Assembly: GCF_000067205.1 (NCBI RefSeq)
Contig: NC_010170.1
Coordinates: forward strand, 3,534,001-3,598,000
Source of the DNA: Bordetella petrii
GTDB lineage: Bacteria; Pseudomonadota; Gammaproteobacteria; Burkholderiales; Burkholderiaceae_B
Length of the DNA stretch: 64,000 nucleotides
Reading direction: 5' to 3'
Part shown: piece by piece, positions 12,070 through 20,393 of the stretch
Position numbering within the stretch: position 1 is the first letter of the stretch
Layout of the letters: each line of letters opens with the position of its first letter
Notes under the pieces: generated by a model
What the model was told of the DNA's origin: nothing
Database searches by the model: none
What the model saw: only the letters and a program-made list of their open reading frames with translations
Program-made: the position numbers and the translations under genes

Positions 12070-12097
12070 AATAACGGCGCCGACAGGCGCCGTTATT
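12070..12097 (+). terminator. Rho-independent-type terminator of efp
   Basis: A perfect 12-bp stem (AATAACGGCGCC with GGCGCCGTTATT) around a GACA loop lies 45 bp after the efp stop. The arm ends in TTATT. Confidence 0.8.
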
Positions 12098-12173
12098 GCT
12101 GCGGCGCCACACCCGGCCGGGCCGATAGCCGAAAATACTTGTGTTCGCCGCCGCGCGCCCCCATATTCCCGTC

Positions 12174-12632
12174 ATGGCACTCAAAGTTTTCGACCTACAG
12201 TGCGACCAGGGCCACCTTTTCGAAGGCTGGTTCGGCTCGCACGACGATTACGACGCGCAGCAGGCGCGCGGGCTGGTCACGTGCCCGATGTGCGCGTCTG
12301 CCCAGATCACCAAGCGCTTGTCCGCGCCGCACCTGAACGTGGCGCACCTGCATGCCCCGCCGCCAGCCGCCGCGGGCGCCGCCGCGCCCAACGACCCGGC
12401 CGCCGTAGCCCGCCTGCAGGCCGCCGTGCTGCAGCAAATACGCGACATCATCCGAAAAACCGAGAACGTCGGCCCGCGCTTTGCCGAAGAAGCGCGCCGC
12501 ATCCACGAAGGCGATGCCGACGACCGCCCCATCCGCGGCACCGCCACGGCCGAGGAACGCCTGGCGCTGAGCGAAGACGGCATCGAGGTCATGGCCCTGC
12601 CCGACTTTCTGGACGACGAGCGCCTGCAATAG
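12174..12632 (+). CDS. DUF1178 family protein
   Basis: This 152-residue protein of the DUF1178 family has unknown function. It begins MALKVFDLQCDQGHLFEGWF and carries a second pair in VTCPMCASAQITKRLSAP, so C-x3-H and C-x2-C form a putative zinc ribbon. An Ala/Pro-rich linker and a helical acidic C-terminus (PRFAEEARRIHEGDADDRPIRG) follow. I chose the ATG at 12174 because the conserved family N-terminus starts there; the frame extends to 12141. No signal peptide is seen. Expected to be cytosolic. Confidence 0.85.
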   Translation: MALKVFDLQCDQGHLFEGWFGSHDDYDAQQARGLVTCPMCASAQITKRLSAPHLNVAHLHAPPPAAAGAAAPNDPAAVARLQAAVLQQIRDIIRKTENVGPRFAEEARRIHEGDADDRPIRGTATAEERLALSEDGIEVMALPDFLDDERLQ

Positions 12633-12656
12633 TCCACCGTCGTTGCCGGCCGCTCA

Positions 12657-12696
12657 AAGCAAACGGGCCCGTTCACTGAACGGGCCCGGTTTGCTT
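12657..12696. terminator. Bidirectional terminator hairpin
   Basis: AAGCAAACGGGCCCGTTCA pairs with its near-exact complement (one bulged base) in the space between the DUF1178 gene and the convergent DUF2968 gene. A-rich and T-rich ends flank the GC core on both strands. Confidence 0.8.
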
Positions 12697-12712
12697 GAGA
12701 AAACCCGGCGCG

Positions 12713-13423
12713 CTAACGGCGGCTTTTCTTGCGCACGGACGCAGCCTGCTCGCGCTGCAACTCGGCTTGCTCGGCCTGCAGGGCGTCGATCTGGCGCTGC
12801 ATGGCGCTGAGTTCCTTGCGCAGCTGCTGCTGTTGCTGCGACAGCGCCGCGGCCTGCTGGCGCGCCTGTTCCTGGCGGGCGGCCACCTGTTGTTCCTGTT
12901 GGCGGCGCAGGGACTGGTCGGCCTGCAGCGTGGCCAGCTCGCTGCTGCGCTCGGCCAGCAGCCGTTCAGACCGCGCGTATTCGGCCTGCAGCTTGATGCG
13001 CTTGATGTCGACTTCGGCCAGGTCGGCCGACTGCTGGGCGAAGGCGCGATACGTGGATTCAGCCTGCTTGTCGGACTGCGTCTGCACGACGCGCCAGAAG
13101 TCCTTCTGCTGGAACAGCGCAACGTAGTAGGTGAGATCGTCAGGCTTGAACAGCAGGCTGGCGCCGTAGGTACCGTTATAAGTGGTGCGCAGCTCGGACA
13201 CCTGGCGGCTCTGGATCAGCGACTGCAGTTCGGCAACGGTGGAATTGGCCTTGGCCTGCGGCGCGGGTGGCGTGACAGGCGTATCGCCCGCCTGCTTGCT
13301 TTCCACCTGCTGCACCGGCGGGCGGGCGGCGTCGGATTGGGCGCTGGCGCAGGCCGCCAGGCTGGACAGTACCGCGCCCAGCATGACCAGCCGCGCGGCG
13401 GTATGAAGTTGATGGACTCGCAT
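12713..13423 (-). CDS. DUF2968 family lipoprotein, coiled-coil C-terminus
   Basis: This 236-residue protein matches DUF2968. It starts MRVHQLHTAARLVMLGAVLS and continues to a lipobox LAAC, so it is probably an outer- or inner-membrane-anchored lipoprotein. Residues about 60-115 form the globular part (VAELQSLIQSRQVSELRTTYNGTYG). From about 120 to the end the chain is a long Gln/Glu/Arg-rich coiled coil ending in KKSRR. The frame extends to an ATG at 13468, but the signal peptide fits the start at 13423, where GGGGAAGG lies just upstream. The function is unknown. It is convergent with the DUF1178 gene and downstream of the sigma-54 regulator. Confidence 0.85.
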   Translation of the reverse strand: MRVHQLHTAARLVMLGAVLSSLAACASAQSDAARPPVQQVESKQAGDTPVTPPAPQAKANSTVAELQSLIQSRQVSELRTTYNGTYGASLLFKPDDLTYYVALFQQKDFWRVVQTQSDKQAESTYRAFAQQSADLAEVDIKRIKLQAEYARSERLLAERSSELATLQADQSLRRQQEQQVAARQEQARQQAAALSQQQQQLRKELSAMQRQIDALQAEQAELQREQAASVRKKSRR

Positions 13424-13507
13424 GCCTTCCCCAAAAAAACGTTGCAGAACTATACCAATTAATTTCAACCTTCAGGGGCCTGATTTTCCCCAGCCCCGGC
13501 GCGGCGG

Positions 13508-14905
13508 CTACATGGGTTCGGCCAGCCCTTCCGCCATTTCGCCCTGGTTGTTGCCCAGGCGCAGCTTGCGCATCTTTTCCCACAGCACCTTGCGGCTGAT
13601 GCCCAGGTAATGGGCCGTGTCCTGGCGCCGCCAGCCATGGGCCTCCAGCGCCGCCAGAATGCGCGCGCGCTCGGCGCGCTCGGCGTCGGTCAGGGTGTCG
13701 CCGGCGCCGGCGGCCAGCACCAGAGCGGCCTTGCCGGGCGCGGCCGCCAGCCGGTCGAATATCTGCTCGATGCGCGGCCGGTCCCATTGCCGGAACTGGC
13801 GATGCACAATGGCCACCCGCTCGACCACGTTCGACAGCTCGCGCACATTGCCGGGGAACGTGGTGGCGGCCACGCGTTCCAGCAGCCAGCCCGGCGGCGG
13901 ATCGTCCTGCCCGGCATCGTGGCGTTCCAACAGCGTACGGAAAATAGCGATTTTTTCTTCGGCGCCTCGCTCTTCCAGGCTGGGGATATACAACTCGATG
14001 ACTGCCAGGCGGTAGTACAGGTCGGAACGGAACTCATCCTGCGCGCACAACTCGCGCAGGTCTTTGTTGGTGGCCGCCACCAGCCGGAAGTCGACCGGAA
14101 CTTGCACCGTGGAGCCCAGCCGGGTCACGGCGCTCTGTTCCAGCACGCGCAGCAGCTTCACTTGCTGGTACAGCGGCAGGTCGCCGATTTCGTCCAGGAA
14201 CAGCGTGCCACCATCGGCCTGCTCGAAATACCCTTTGTGCGCCCCGACCGCGCCCGTGAACGCGCCCTTGGCGTGGCCGAAAAAATGCGCCTCGAACAGC
14301 CCTTCGGGAATGGCGCCGCAGTTCACCGCCACGAACGGCCCGTCGGCCCAGGCGGCGCGGTCGTGCAACAGGCGCGCCACGCGCTCTTTGCCCACGCCGG
14401 TCTGGCCGTGGATCAGCACATTGCTGCGGCAATCGGCAAACATCTGGGCCTCGGCCAGCAGTGCCTGCATGGGTTCGGACACCGCCACGAAGGGCTGCTC
14501 GCGGCGTGCCACCTGGCGATCGGCGCGGTCCAGCGACCCGAGCAGGTCGAACAGCTGCTTGCGCAGCTCCGCCGCCGTGAACATCAGCGGCAGCGTATGC
14601 GAGTATTCGGGCGGATAGAAGCGCGGATCATGGCCGCGCGCCTCGGACGCCACCCAAATGACCGGCATGCCCTGCGAGGCCAGCCAGTCGTAGCCGCTGA
14701 AGCGCTTATCGCCCATGACCGACACGGACACCAGGGCCACCGCGGTGCGAGTTACGTCGCGCGGCGGCGGAAAGGCCGTGCCGGCGTCGGCGCGCACCAC
14801 GGTGACATCCATGCCGGCCAGACACCGCTCGGCACGCGCCGCGATATCGGACAGCCCCTCCCATACATAGAGGTCGAAGTCGTCGCGGATTGCAGGCTTG
14901 GTCAT
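13508..14905 (-). CDS. Sigma-54-dependent activator with degenerate receiver
   Basis: This 465-residue bacterial enhancer-binding protein has a full AAA+ domain. Walker A is GQTGVGKE at 167-174, the sigma-54 contact loop GAFTGA is at 214-219 and Walker B is TLFLDEIGD at about 234-242. A Fis-type helix-turn-helix lies at the C-terminus (LEAHGWRRQDTAHYLGISRK). Residues 1-130 have the alternating strands and helices of a receiver, but the expected phosphoacceptor Asp is missing (VALVSVSVMG). It is probably controlled by something other than a histidine kinase. It lies directly downstream of tadG in the same orientation and is a good candidate regulator of the pilus locus. No sigma-54 promoter was found by eye. 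Confidence 0.92.
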   Translation of the reverse strand: MTKPAIRDDFDLYVWEGLSDIAARAERCLAGMDVTVVRADAGTAFPPPRDVTRTAVALVSVSVMGDKRFSGYDWLASQGMPVIWVASEARGHDPRFYPPEYSHTLPLMFTAAELRKQLFDLLGSLDRADRQVARREQPFVAVSEPMQALLAEAQMFADCRSNVLIHGQTGVGKERVARLLHDRAAWADGPFVAVNCGAIPEGLFEAHFFGHAKGAFTGAVGAHKGYFEQADGGTLFLDEIGDLPLYQQVKLLRVLEQSAVTRLGSTVQVPVDFRLVAATNKDLRELCAQDEFRSDLYYRLAVIELYIPSLEERGAEEKIAIFRTLLERHDAGQDDPPPGWLLERVAATTFPGNVRELSNVVERVAIVHRQFRQWDRPRIEQIFDRLAAAPGKAALVLAAGAGDTLTDAERAERARILAALEAHGWRRQDTAHYLGISRKVLWEKMRKLRLGNNQGEMAEGLAEPM

Positions 14906-14928
14906 TCCTTCAGAGGTTCCTTTACTTG

Positions 14929-17049
14929 TCAGTACACCAACCGTGGCTTGCCGCAGTCCACCGACAGCAGCGACACGTCAGTTTCGCCAAGATTCAGCCC
15001 CAGCAGATTCAGCAACTGCTGCAGCAGGGTCGACAGCGGATCCAGCAGCGGCTGCAGCAATGCCACGACAATCGCCGCCAGGCCGCTCAGGCCATTGCCA
15101 TTCGCCTTGAGCACCAGATCCGCCACGGTATTGATGCGGCATTGCTTCAGGCTGCCGAACAGGCCGCCCACGCCGCAGCCGATGTCCAGCACCGGAGACA
15201 ATAACGAACCCAGCACATTGCCCACGACCTGCAGCGTTCCGCCCAGCACGCCGGTCAACCCGCCTGTCGTCATGCGACTGCCCAGGGCATCCATCGCCTC
15301 GCCCGACCACTGCAACTCATTGACCACCGTCGTGATAGAGCGGCCGTTGGCCGTCGGCCCCACCAACTGCTCGGCCAGCAACTTGCGCTGCTCGTCGTTC
15401 ATTGACACCGGGCTGGATCCGTTGGCGCCCAGCAGATCGCCCAGGATGCCGCCTATGACGGCATCGGCCGTGTCCCCGCTCATCTGGGCCAGGTCGATGT
15501 CGGTAGCCTGGACCGTCTTGGTGGCGTCGGCCGAGGGCGGCTCGGTCAGCGTAACGGACACCGGGGAGCCCGGACGAAATACCGGCAAGGTCACGCGGCT
15601 GCTGACCGGCAAAATACCCAGCACATTGAGCACCGGATACCGTTGCACCGACGTGAAATCACTTTCGACACATGCATTGGAGAGAGAGAAAAAGGACTCA
15701 TCGTCGGCAGAATTCAGCGCCGGGAATTTGCCCAGGCACACATTGGCCACCGATGAGCGCACGTCGAAGGTGGCCTGGTGCGGTGTCAGCGGCGCCTCGC
15801 ACAGCGCGGTCAGGGTCGCGTCGGACTGGCCTGCCTCGATGATCAGCGGCAGGTCCACCCAGGTTCCCGCCGTGGCCAGCAGAGGCCCGACGATGGGAAT
15901 GTCCTTTGTCTTCAGCCGGAGATACACCCGGACGCCGGCGGTGCTGGCGCGCGTGCCCACGCCGCCCACGGCGATCGACGGCGGCTCGACGACACGCACA
16001 CGGCTTTGCACCCCCAGGATGGGCACATCCAGGCCCAGATCGATCAAGTTGTCGCCATTGGCGATCATCAGGCCGGTTTGCAGCAGATCGGTGACATTGA
16101 CATCTGCCAGCAAGGCCGACTGCGCGTCGGTCGCAAGTGCCGCATTCAGCACGCCGCCATCGCCAAACAGCTTGATGGGCACGTCCAGGGGGGCAACGTC
16201 GAGCAGCACGCCGATAATGTCGGACAGCAGGCCGATCTGTGCTTGCGCGGTGCCCTGCGTGCGCCTGGCCACCGACAATGTGGCATTCAGCAAGTCCCCG
16301 AGCGACACGGCATCCAGCGCGGCCAGCTCTTCGGGCGTGCCGATGCCAGACAAGACCGACAGCGGGATTCCCAGCTCCTGCAACAGCCCCGAGGGCGTTA
16401 CCTGCAAATTGAGCAGGCTGGACGAATCCAGCACGCTCAGCTGGTCCGGCGTGGCGCCCAGCGAAGCCAGCAGTTTGCCCATCAGGCCATCCGATGCCAG
16501 GCGCAACAAACGCGATTCCACGCTGAACGCCGCCGTGGGCGCTGTGTTCGAGGCGACCGCGACAACGCTGACTTCCGTGCCGCCCATCCAGTTGCCAATC
16601 ACGCTGGGAATGAGCGCCGTCAGTGTCTTGTCGATGCGCACCCGCACCGCGTTCACGCGTCCGCCGGAGGCGGCATCGGGCTCGAACAAATGCATGCCCG
16701 TCGAATCGGCGCGGGCGGGGTCCCAGAACTTGCAGTCGACGGTAACGTTGGCAGCCGCAATGGAATCGACAAAAGCCGGCACGTTGGCCACCGCGCTGGT
16801 TTGCGCGGCGACGGCTACGGGCGAGCCTGCCGCGCAATCGGATGCCGCACCAGTGGGCGCCAGAACCTGGACGGCCGACAACGCGGCCAGATCCGCCGCT
16901 TTTTGCAGCTCGCGCTTCATATAGAACAGGTAGCCGATCTGCGCCGACAGCAACATCACCAGGCCAATCAGCACGGCGAACGCGGTCGACACGGCGATAG
17001 AGCCGCGCTGGCGGTCGTGCATGGGCGAGGATTGCAGGAACGGCTTCAT
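14929..17049 (-). CDS. tadG: TadG-like pilus-associated protein
   Basis: This 706-residue protein opens with the Tad/TadG N-terminal signature: RQRGSIAVSTAFAVLIGLVM, a membrane helix, then YFYMK-type ELQKAADLAALSAVQ. A long, probably periplasmic region follows, rich in Asp, Ser, Thr and Leu, and ends in a Leu-rich tail. The frame runs on to 17472 but the conserved region starts at ATG 17049 (MKPFLQSSPM); an ATG nine codons later is an alternative, and neither has a clear ribosome-binding site. It is the last structural gene of the Tad locus. TadG is needed for Flp pilus biogenesis elsewhere, but its exact role is unclear. Confidence 0.85.
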   Translation of the reverse strand: MKPFLQSSPMHDRQRGSIAVSTAFAVLIGLVMLLSAQIGYLFYMKRELQKAADLAALSAVQVLAPTGAASDCAAGSPVAVAAQTSAVANVPAFVDSIAAANVTVDCKFWDPARADSTGMHLFEPDAASGGRVNAVRVRIDKTLTALIPSVIGNWMGGTEVSVVAVASNTAPTAAFSVESRLLRLASDGLMGKLLASLGATPDQLSVLDSSSLLNLQVTPSGLLQELGIPLSVLSGIGTPEELAALDAVSLGDLLNATLSVARRTQGTAQAQIGLLSDIIGVLLDVAPLDVPIKLFGDGGVLNAALATDAQSALLADVNVTDLLQTGLMIANGDNLIDLGLDVPILGVQSRVRVVEPPSIAVGGVGTRASTAGVRVYLRLKTKDIPIVGPLLATAGTWVDLPLIIEAGQSDATLTALCEAPLTPHQATFDVRSSVANVCLGKFPALNSADDESFFSLSNACVESDFTSVQRYPVLNVLGILPVSSRVTLPVFRPGSPVSVTLTEPPSADATKTVQATDIDLAQMSGDTADAVIGGILGDLLGANGSSPVSMNDEQRKLLAEQLVGPTANGRSITTVVNELQWSGEAMDALGSRMTTGGLTGVLGGTLQVVGNVLGSLLSPVLDIGCGVGGLFGSLKQCRINTVADLVLKANGNGLSGLAAIVVALLQPLLDPLSTLLQQLLNLLGLNLGETDVSLLSVDCGKPRLVY

Positions 17050-17072
17050 CTGGCGGATACCCGTGGGCAGGC

Positions 17073-17522
17073 TTATTTGCTGTCGGTTTTCACTTTTTCG
17101 GTGAACCACTGCGGAATCGGCTGGCGGAAGCTTTCCAGGTACCGGTTCCACGCCGCGGTGGACACCGGCCCCAGAATGGGCAACGCGCCGCCGGCGCGGC
17201 GGCCGTCGGCCTGGGCGGCCAGGAGGCCGCGCGTCACGTCGCCGAAGTTCTCGCGTTGCGGGGCGGACGCCGCCTGGGCCGGCGCGCTGGCCACCGCCGC
17301 GCCGCCCGTAGCCCCCTGGGGGGCGGCGGCCGGCATTGGCGTCTGCACCTGCCGCACGACCGGACGGTTGGGCATGGCCTGCGCCGCGGGTGCGGCCGGC
17401 GCCGCCACGGCGGCGGGCTGCGCGGCGGCCCCGCCGGTCAGGGGCGCGTTCATCTGCGCCGCCGCCACGCACGGCAGCGCGGCGGCCAGGGCCAGCGGAA
17501 GGCGAAGAAAACGTCGGGACAT
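17073..17522 (-). CDS. DUF3613 family secreted protein in Tad locus
   Basis: This 149-residue protein has a clear signal peptide (MSRRFLRLPLALAAALPCVAAA, cleavage before QMNAP), an Ala/Pro-rich low-complexity middle and a conserved C-terminal block (AAWNRYLESFRQPIPQWF). I recognise it as DUF3613, seen in betaproteobacterial Tad loci. I chose ATG 17522 because GAAAGAG sits 6 nt upstream; the ATG at 17528 is in frame but overlaps that signal. It lies between tadD and tadG with short gaps and is probably a periplasmic accessory factor of the pilus. No direct function is known. Confidence 0.8.
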   Translation of the reverse strand: MSRRFLRLPLALAAALPCVAAAQMNAPLTGGAAAQPAAVAAPAAPAAQAMPNRPVVRQVQTPMPAAAPQGATGGAAVASAPAQAASAPQRENFGDVTRGLLAAQADGRRAGGALPILGPVSTAAWNRYLESFRQPIPQWFTEKVKTDSK

Positions 17523-17573
17523 GGTCATCTCTTTCAGGTTCGTGAATACGGTGGCCAATTGGCGAATACCGCC

Positions 17574-18461
17574 CTACTGCGCCATGGGCGGGTTGATCAT
17601 GCGGTCCATCACTGGCTGCAGCATGGGCATGACCACGTCACGCCCGCTGGACACCTGGGTGGCGCCATGCCCGCCGGATGCTTTCGTTACGTCACGCACT
17701 ACGCCCTGGGCGCGCGGCGTACCGCCGGCGCGCGCCTGCACCTGCATCTGGCTGGCCAGCTGGTAAATCTGGCTGCGGGCCTCCTGCCCCAGGTTGGCGC
17801 GGTCCATCAACTGCTGGGCCTGCACGGCATTGCCTTCCACCACGAGCAGCAGCGCCATGTTGGCCAGCACCTTGATATTGGACGGGTCGAGCTCGGCCGC
17901 CTTGCCCAGCGGCACGCGCGCGCCCGCGCTGTCGCCGGCGCGCAAGCGGGCGTAGCCCAGGTCGCCCAGCATCTGGGCATCGGTGGGCGCCAGCTTGACG
18001 GCGCGCTCCAGGTCCTGCGCGGCCTGCGCATAGTCGCCGCGCGCCCCGGCCAGCAGCCCCAGGCCGTGCCACCCTTGCGCGGCCTGCGAGCCACCCAGCA
18101 GTTTGCGGTAGGCCGCCTCGCTCTGCTCTTCCTGGCCCGTGCGCCGCAAGGCGTCGGCCTGCAGCGCGGCCAACTGATCGTTGTCGCCGAAGTTCTGTCT
18201 GTAGGCGTCGATATAAGCCAGCGACGCAAAGTACCGGCCCTGGGCCTGGCTTTCGCGGATCAGCGCCAGCATCAACTGCGGCTCGGTGGGCTGCTTGCGC
18301 GCATCCGGGTCGTCTTCAGCCTGCCGCATCAGGGCCTGCTCTTGCTGCTGTTGCTGGATCAGTTCCCAGGCCGATTCCATCTTGTTGCTCTGACAGCCAG
18401 CCAGCAACATGGTGCATAGCACCGCCCCCAGCCAGCCATGCCGCCGCGTTACTTGCTTCAT
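17574..18461 (-). CDS. tadD: TadD, tetratricopeptide-repeat pilus lipoprotein
   Basis: This 295-residue lipoprotein (lipobox LLAGC near residue 23) has several TPR units, for example GWHGLGLLAGARGDYAQAAQDLERAVKLAP and the next repeat beginning DAQMLGDLGYARLRAGDSAGA. It belongs to the TadD family, thought to act as a pilotin or assembly factor for the secretin. Its ATG overlaps the tadC stop by one base (TAATG), which indicates translational coupling. The C-terminal tail after about residue 235 is low complexity with a PMLQPVMDRMINPPMAQ end. Confidence 0.92.
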   Translation of the reverse strand: MKQVTRRHGWLGAVLCTMLLAGCQSNKMESAWELIQQQQQEQALMRQAEDDPDARKQPTEPQLMLALIRESQAQGRYFASLAYIDAYRQNFGDNDQLAALQADALRRTGQEEQSEAAYRKLLGGSQAAQGWHGLGLLAGARGDYAQAAQDLERAVKLAPTDAQMLGDLGYARLRAGDSAGARVPLGKAAELDPSNIKVLANMALLLVVEGNAVQAQQLMDRANLGQEARSQIYQLASQMQVQARAGGTPRAQGVVRDVTKASGGHGATQVSSGRDVVMPMLQPVMDRMINPPMAQ

Positions 18462-19459
18462 TACATTCCTCCCGCAATACGCGACAGCCCGCGCAGCACC
18501 GACAAGATGCCCATGCCGCCCGTCACGATCAGCAGCGCCGGCAACAGGGTCACGATCATCACGCCTGTCATCTTCACGGTCAGGCGCCCGATTTTTTCCT
18601 TGAGCTCGAACCGACGCTTGTCGCGGATGCGCTGCGCGAAGCGGTTCAAGGGCTCCTGGACGGCGCCGCCATGGCGGTCGACCTGCACCAACAGCCGGCA
18701 GATCGCGGCCAGGTCGTCGTCATCGAAACCCTGCGACAGCCGCGCCAAGGATTGCTCGCGAGTGCGGCCCCTGGCGTACACGGCGGTCGACACCCCAAAC
18801 TCGTGCCCCAGCACCGGCAGCACGGGCGTAAAGTCATTGACGATCACGCTCAGGCTCTGATCCACCGACAGGCCCACGCCCTGCAGCAGGCGCAGCAGGT
18901 CCACCAGCAAGGGCAGTTCTTTGCCGGCCTGCTTCTTGCGGGCCTTGACCCGCCGCACCAGCATCCATTTGGGCAACAGGTAGCCCACCGCAAAGCCGAT
19001 GAACAAGGTGAACACCAGGGCCATCATCGAGCCCGGTCCCAGCCACGCCCGGCGCGCCAGCACGGCGGCCATGGGCAGCGCCAGCGCCAGCCCGAAACGC
19101 AGCACCACATAGCGGGCGCGCGCATGGGCCGGTTTGGCGTAGCCGGCCAGTTCGATCAGCTTGTTGTCTTCGTCCGGCAGCAGCGATTCGGCCAGGCGCC
19201 CTTCGCTCAAGCGCTTGCCCAGGGCATCGGTACTTTGCGCCAGGGCGGCCAGGCGGCCGGCCGGCTGAGACTCATCGGCGGGCAGCGCGGCGCGCGCCGG
19301 GTCGCGCCCGGCCAGCGCCTGTTCGACCACGCGCATGCTGCGCGCCTGCCCGCGCAGGCGCCAGACCATGCCCAGCCCAGCGATCAGCAACGCCAGGCCC
19401 ACCAGCAACACGGCCGCGGCCCACAGGCCTGAAGGAGTGGTTGCGGTCAGGATGTCCAT
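18461..19459 (-). CDS. tadC: TadC, inner-membrane platform protein (GspF family)
   Basis: This 332-residue integral membrane protein of the type II secretion F family has an N-terminal helix (LWAAAVLLVGLALLIAGLGM), a second hydrophobic block at about 130-165 and a C-terminal helix (MTGVMIVTLLPALLIVTGGM). The cytoplasmic domain carries the family segment LPLLVDLLRLLQGVGLSVDQSL. With TadB it forms the platform on which TadA drives pilin polymerisation. It starts 10 bp after the tadB stop and overlaps tadD by one base. Confidence 0.93.
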   Translation of the reverse strand: MDILTATTPSGLWAAAVLLVGLALLIAGLGMVWRLRGQARSMRVVEQALAGRDPARAALPADESQPAGRLAALAQSTDALGKRLSEGRLAESLLPDEDNKLIELAGYAKPAHARARYVVLRFGLALALPMAAVLARRAWLGPGSMMALVFTLFIGFAVGYLLPKWMLVRRVKARKKQAGKELPLLVDLLRLLQGVGLSVDQSLSVIVNDFTPVLPVLGHEFGVSTAVYARGRTREQSLARLSQGFDDDDLAAICRLLVQVDRHGGAVQEPLNRFAQRIRDKRRFELKEKIGRLTVKMTGVMIVTLLPALLIVTGGMGILSVLRGLSRIAGGM

Positions 19460-19469
19460 GGCGCGCCCG

Positions 19470-20393
19470 TCATATGGATTTGGTCATGCGATACAGCCAG
19501 TACGACCCCGCCAGCTGCAGCCCCAGCGCCGCCATCAGCATCTTGAAGCCCAGCGGGTCGTCCCACATATCCATGAACATCGCGTTGTTAGTAAGCATGA
19601 TGTAGCAGGCGATGCCCAGCGGCATCAGCGCCAACACCCATGCCGACAGGCGGATCTCGGCCGAGGCCGCGACCAGTTCGCCGCGCGCCTGCGCCACGTC
19701 ACGCATGAAGGCGGCGATGCGCTCGAGCACCACGTCGCTGCGGCCGCCGTATTTCTGGGCCACGCGCACCACGGCGGCAAGCAGGCGCAGTTCTTCGAAC
19801 CCATACTGACGCGCCACGTTGGCCAGCGCGGCATCCAGTTCCTGGGTCGAGCGGCTCAGGTGCGCCGCTTTTTCGACCACCTCGCGCAAGGGTTCGCTGG
19901 TATTGGCCGACGCGGCCTGGAAGGCCGCCGCCATGCTGTTGCCGATGGTGATCAGCCGCACCATGGTGTCGAGCATCTCGGGCAGCTGGTCGAACATTCG
20001 CCCGCGACGGCGATCGGCCCGCAGCCAGATGTAGAAATAGATGGCCACCAGCAGCATGACCGCCGCCACAATGGCCGATACCGGGCCGCCGAGCACCGCC
20101 GCCAGCAACACGCCTGTGCAGAGAATGAGCGATATGGCGCCGTACAGGCCCGCGGTCTGCCGCAGGCCCGCGCAGCGCAGCAGCACGTCCCAGTGCTCGA
20201 TGCCGCTTTGCAGTATGGTGCGCGGCGCATTGTCGTCATCGGCCGACGCATTCTGGCGGCCCTGGGTGAGCTGGCGTTCCAGGAATACCGAGGTAGCCTG
20301 GCGCCGCTGCCCCTGCCCCGCGCGGCGCCATAGCAGCACCGCGCCCAGCATAAAGGCCAGCGCCGAGGCCGCCAACACCCATGCGGCGGCCAT
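19470..20393 (-). CDS. tadB: TadB, inner-membrane platform protein (GspF family)
   Basis: This 307-residue TadC-type membrane protein has four hydrophobic segments (residues about 1-22, a pair at 85-125 and a pair near the C-terminus) and the type II secretion F domain (LPEMLDTMVRLITIGNSMAAAF). The frame extends to 20756 but that part is tadA in another frame. The ATG at 20393 gives a family-like start and overlaps the tadA stop by one base (TGATG). It is the partner of TadC in the pilus motor platform. Confidence 0.93.
   Translation of the reverse strand: MAAAWVLAASALAFMLGAVLLWRRAGQGQRRQATSVFLERQLTQGRQNASADDDNAPRTILQSGIEHWDVLLRCAGLRQTAGLYGAISLILCTGVLLAAVLGGPVSAIVAAVMLLVAIYFYIWLRADRRRGRMFDQLPEMLDTMVRLITIGNSMAAAFQAASANTSEPLREVVEKAAHLSRSTQELDAALANVARQYGFEELRLLAAVVRVAQKYGGRSDVVLERIAAFMRDVAQARGELVAASAEIRLSAWVLALMPLGIACYIMLTNNAMFMDMWDDPLGFKMLMAALGLQLAGSYWLYRMTKSI

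Noticed and set aside
13610..16924. 1104-residue reading frame on the plus strand over the sigma-54 and tadG genes
   Set aside because: It lies opposite two well-supported genes and shows low-complexity Ser/Arg/Thr composition with no motif.
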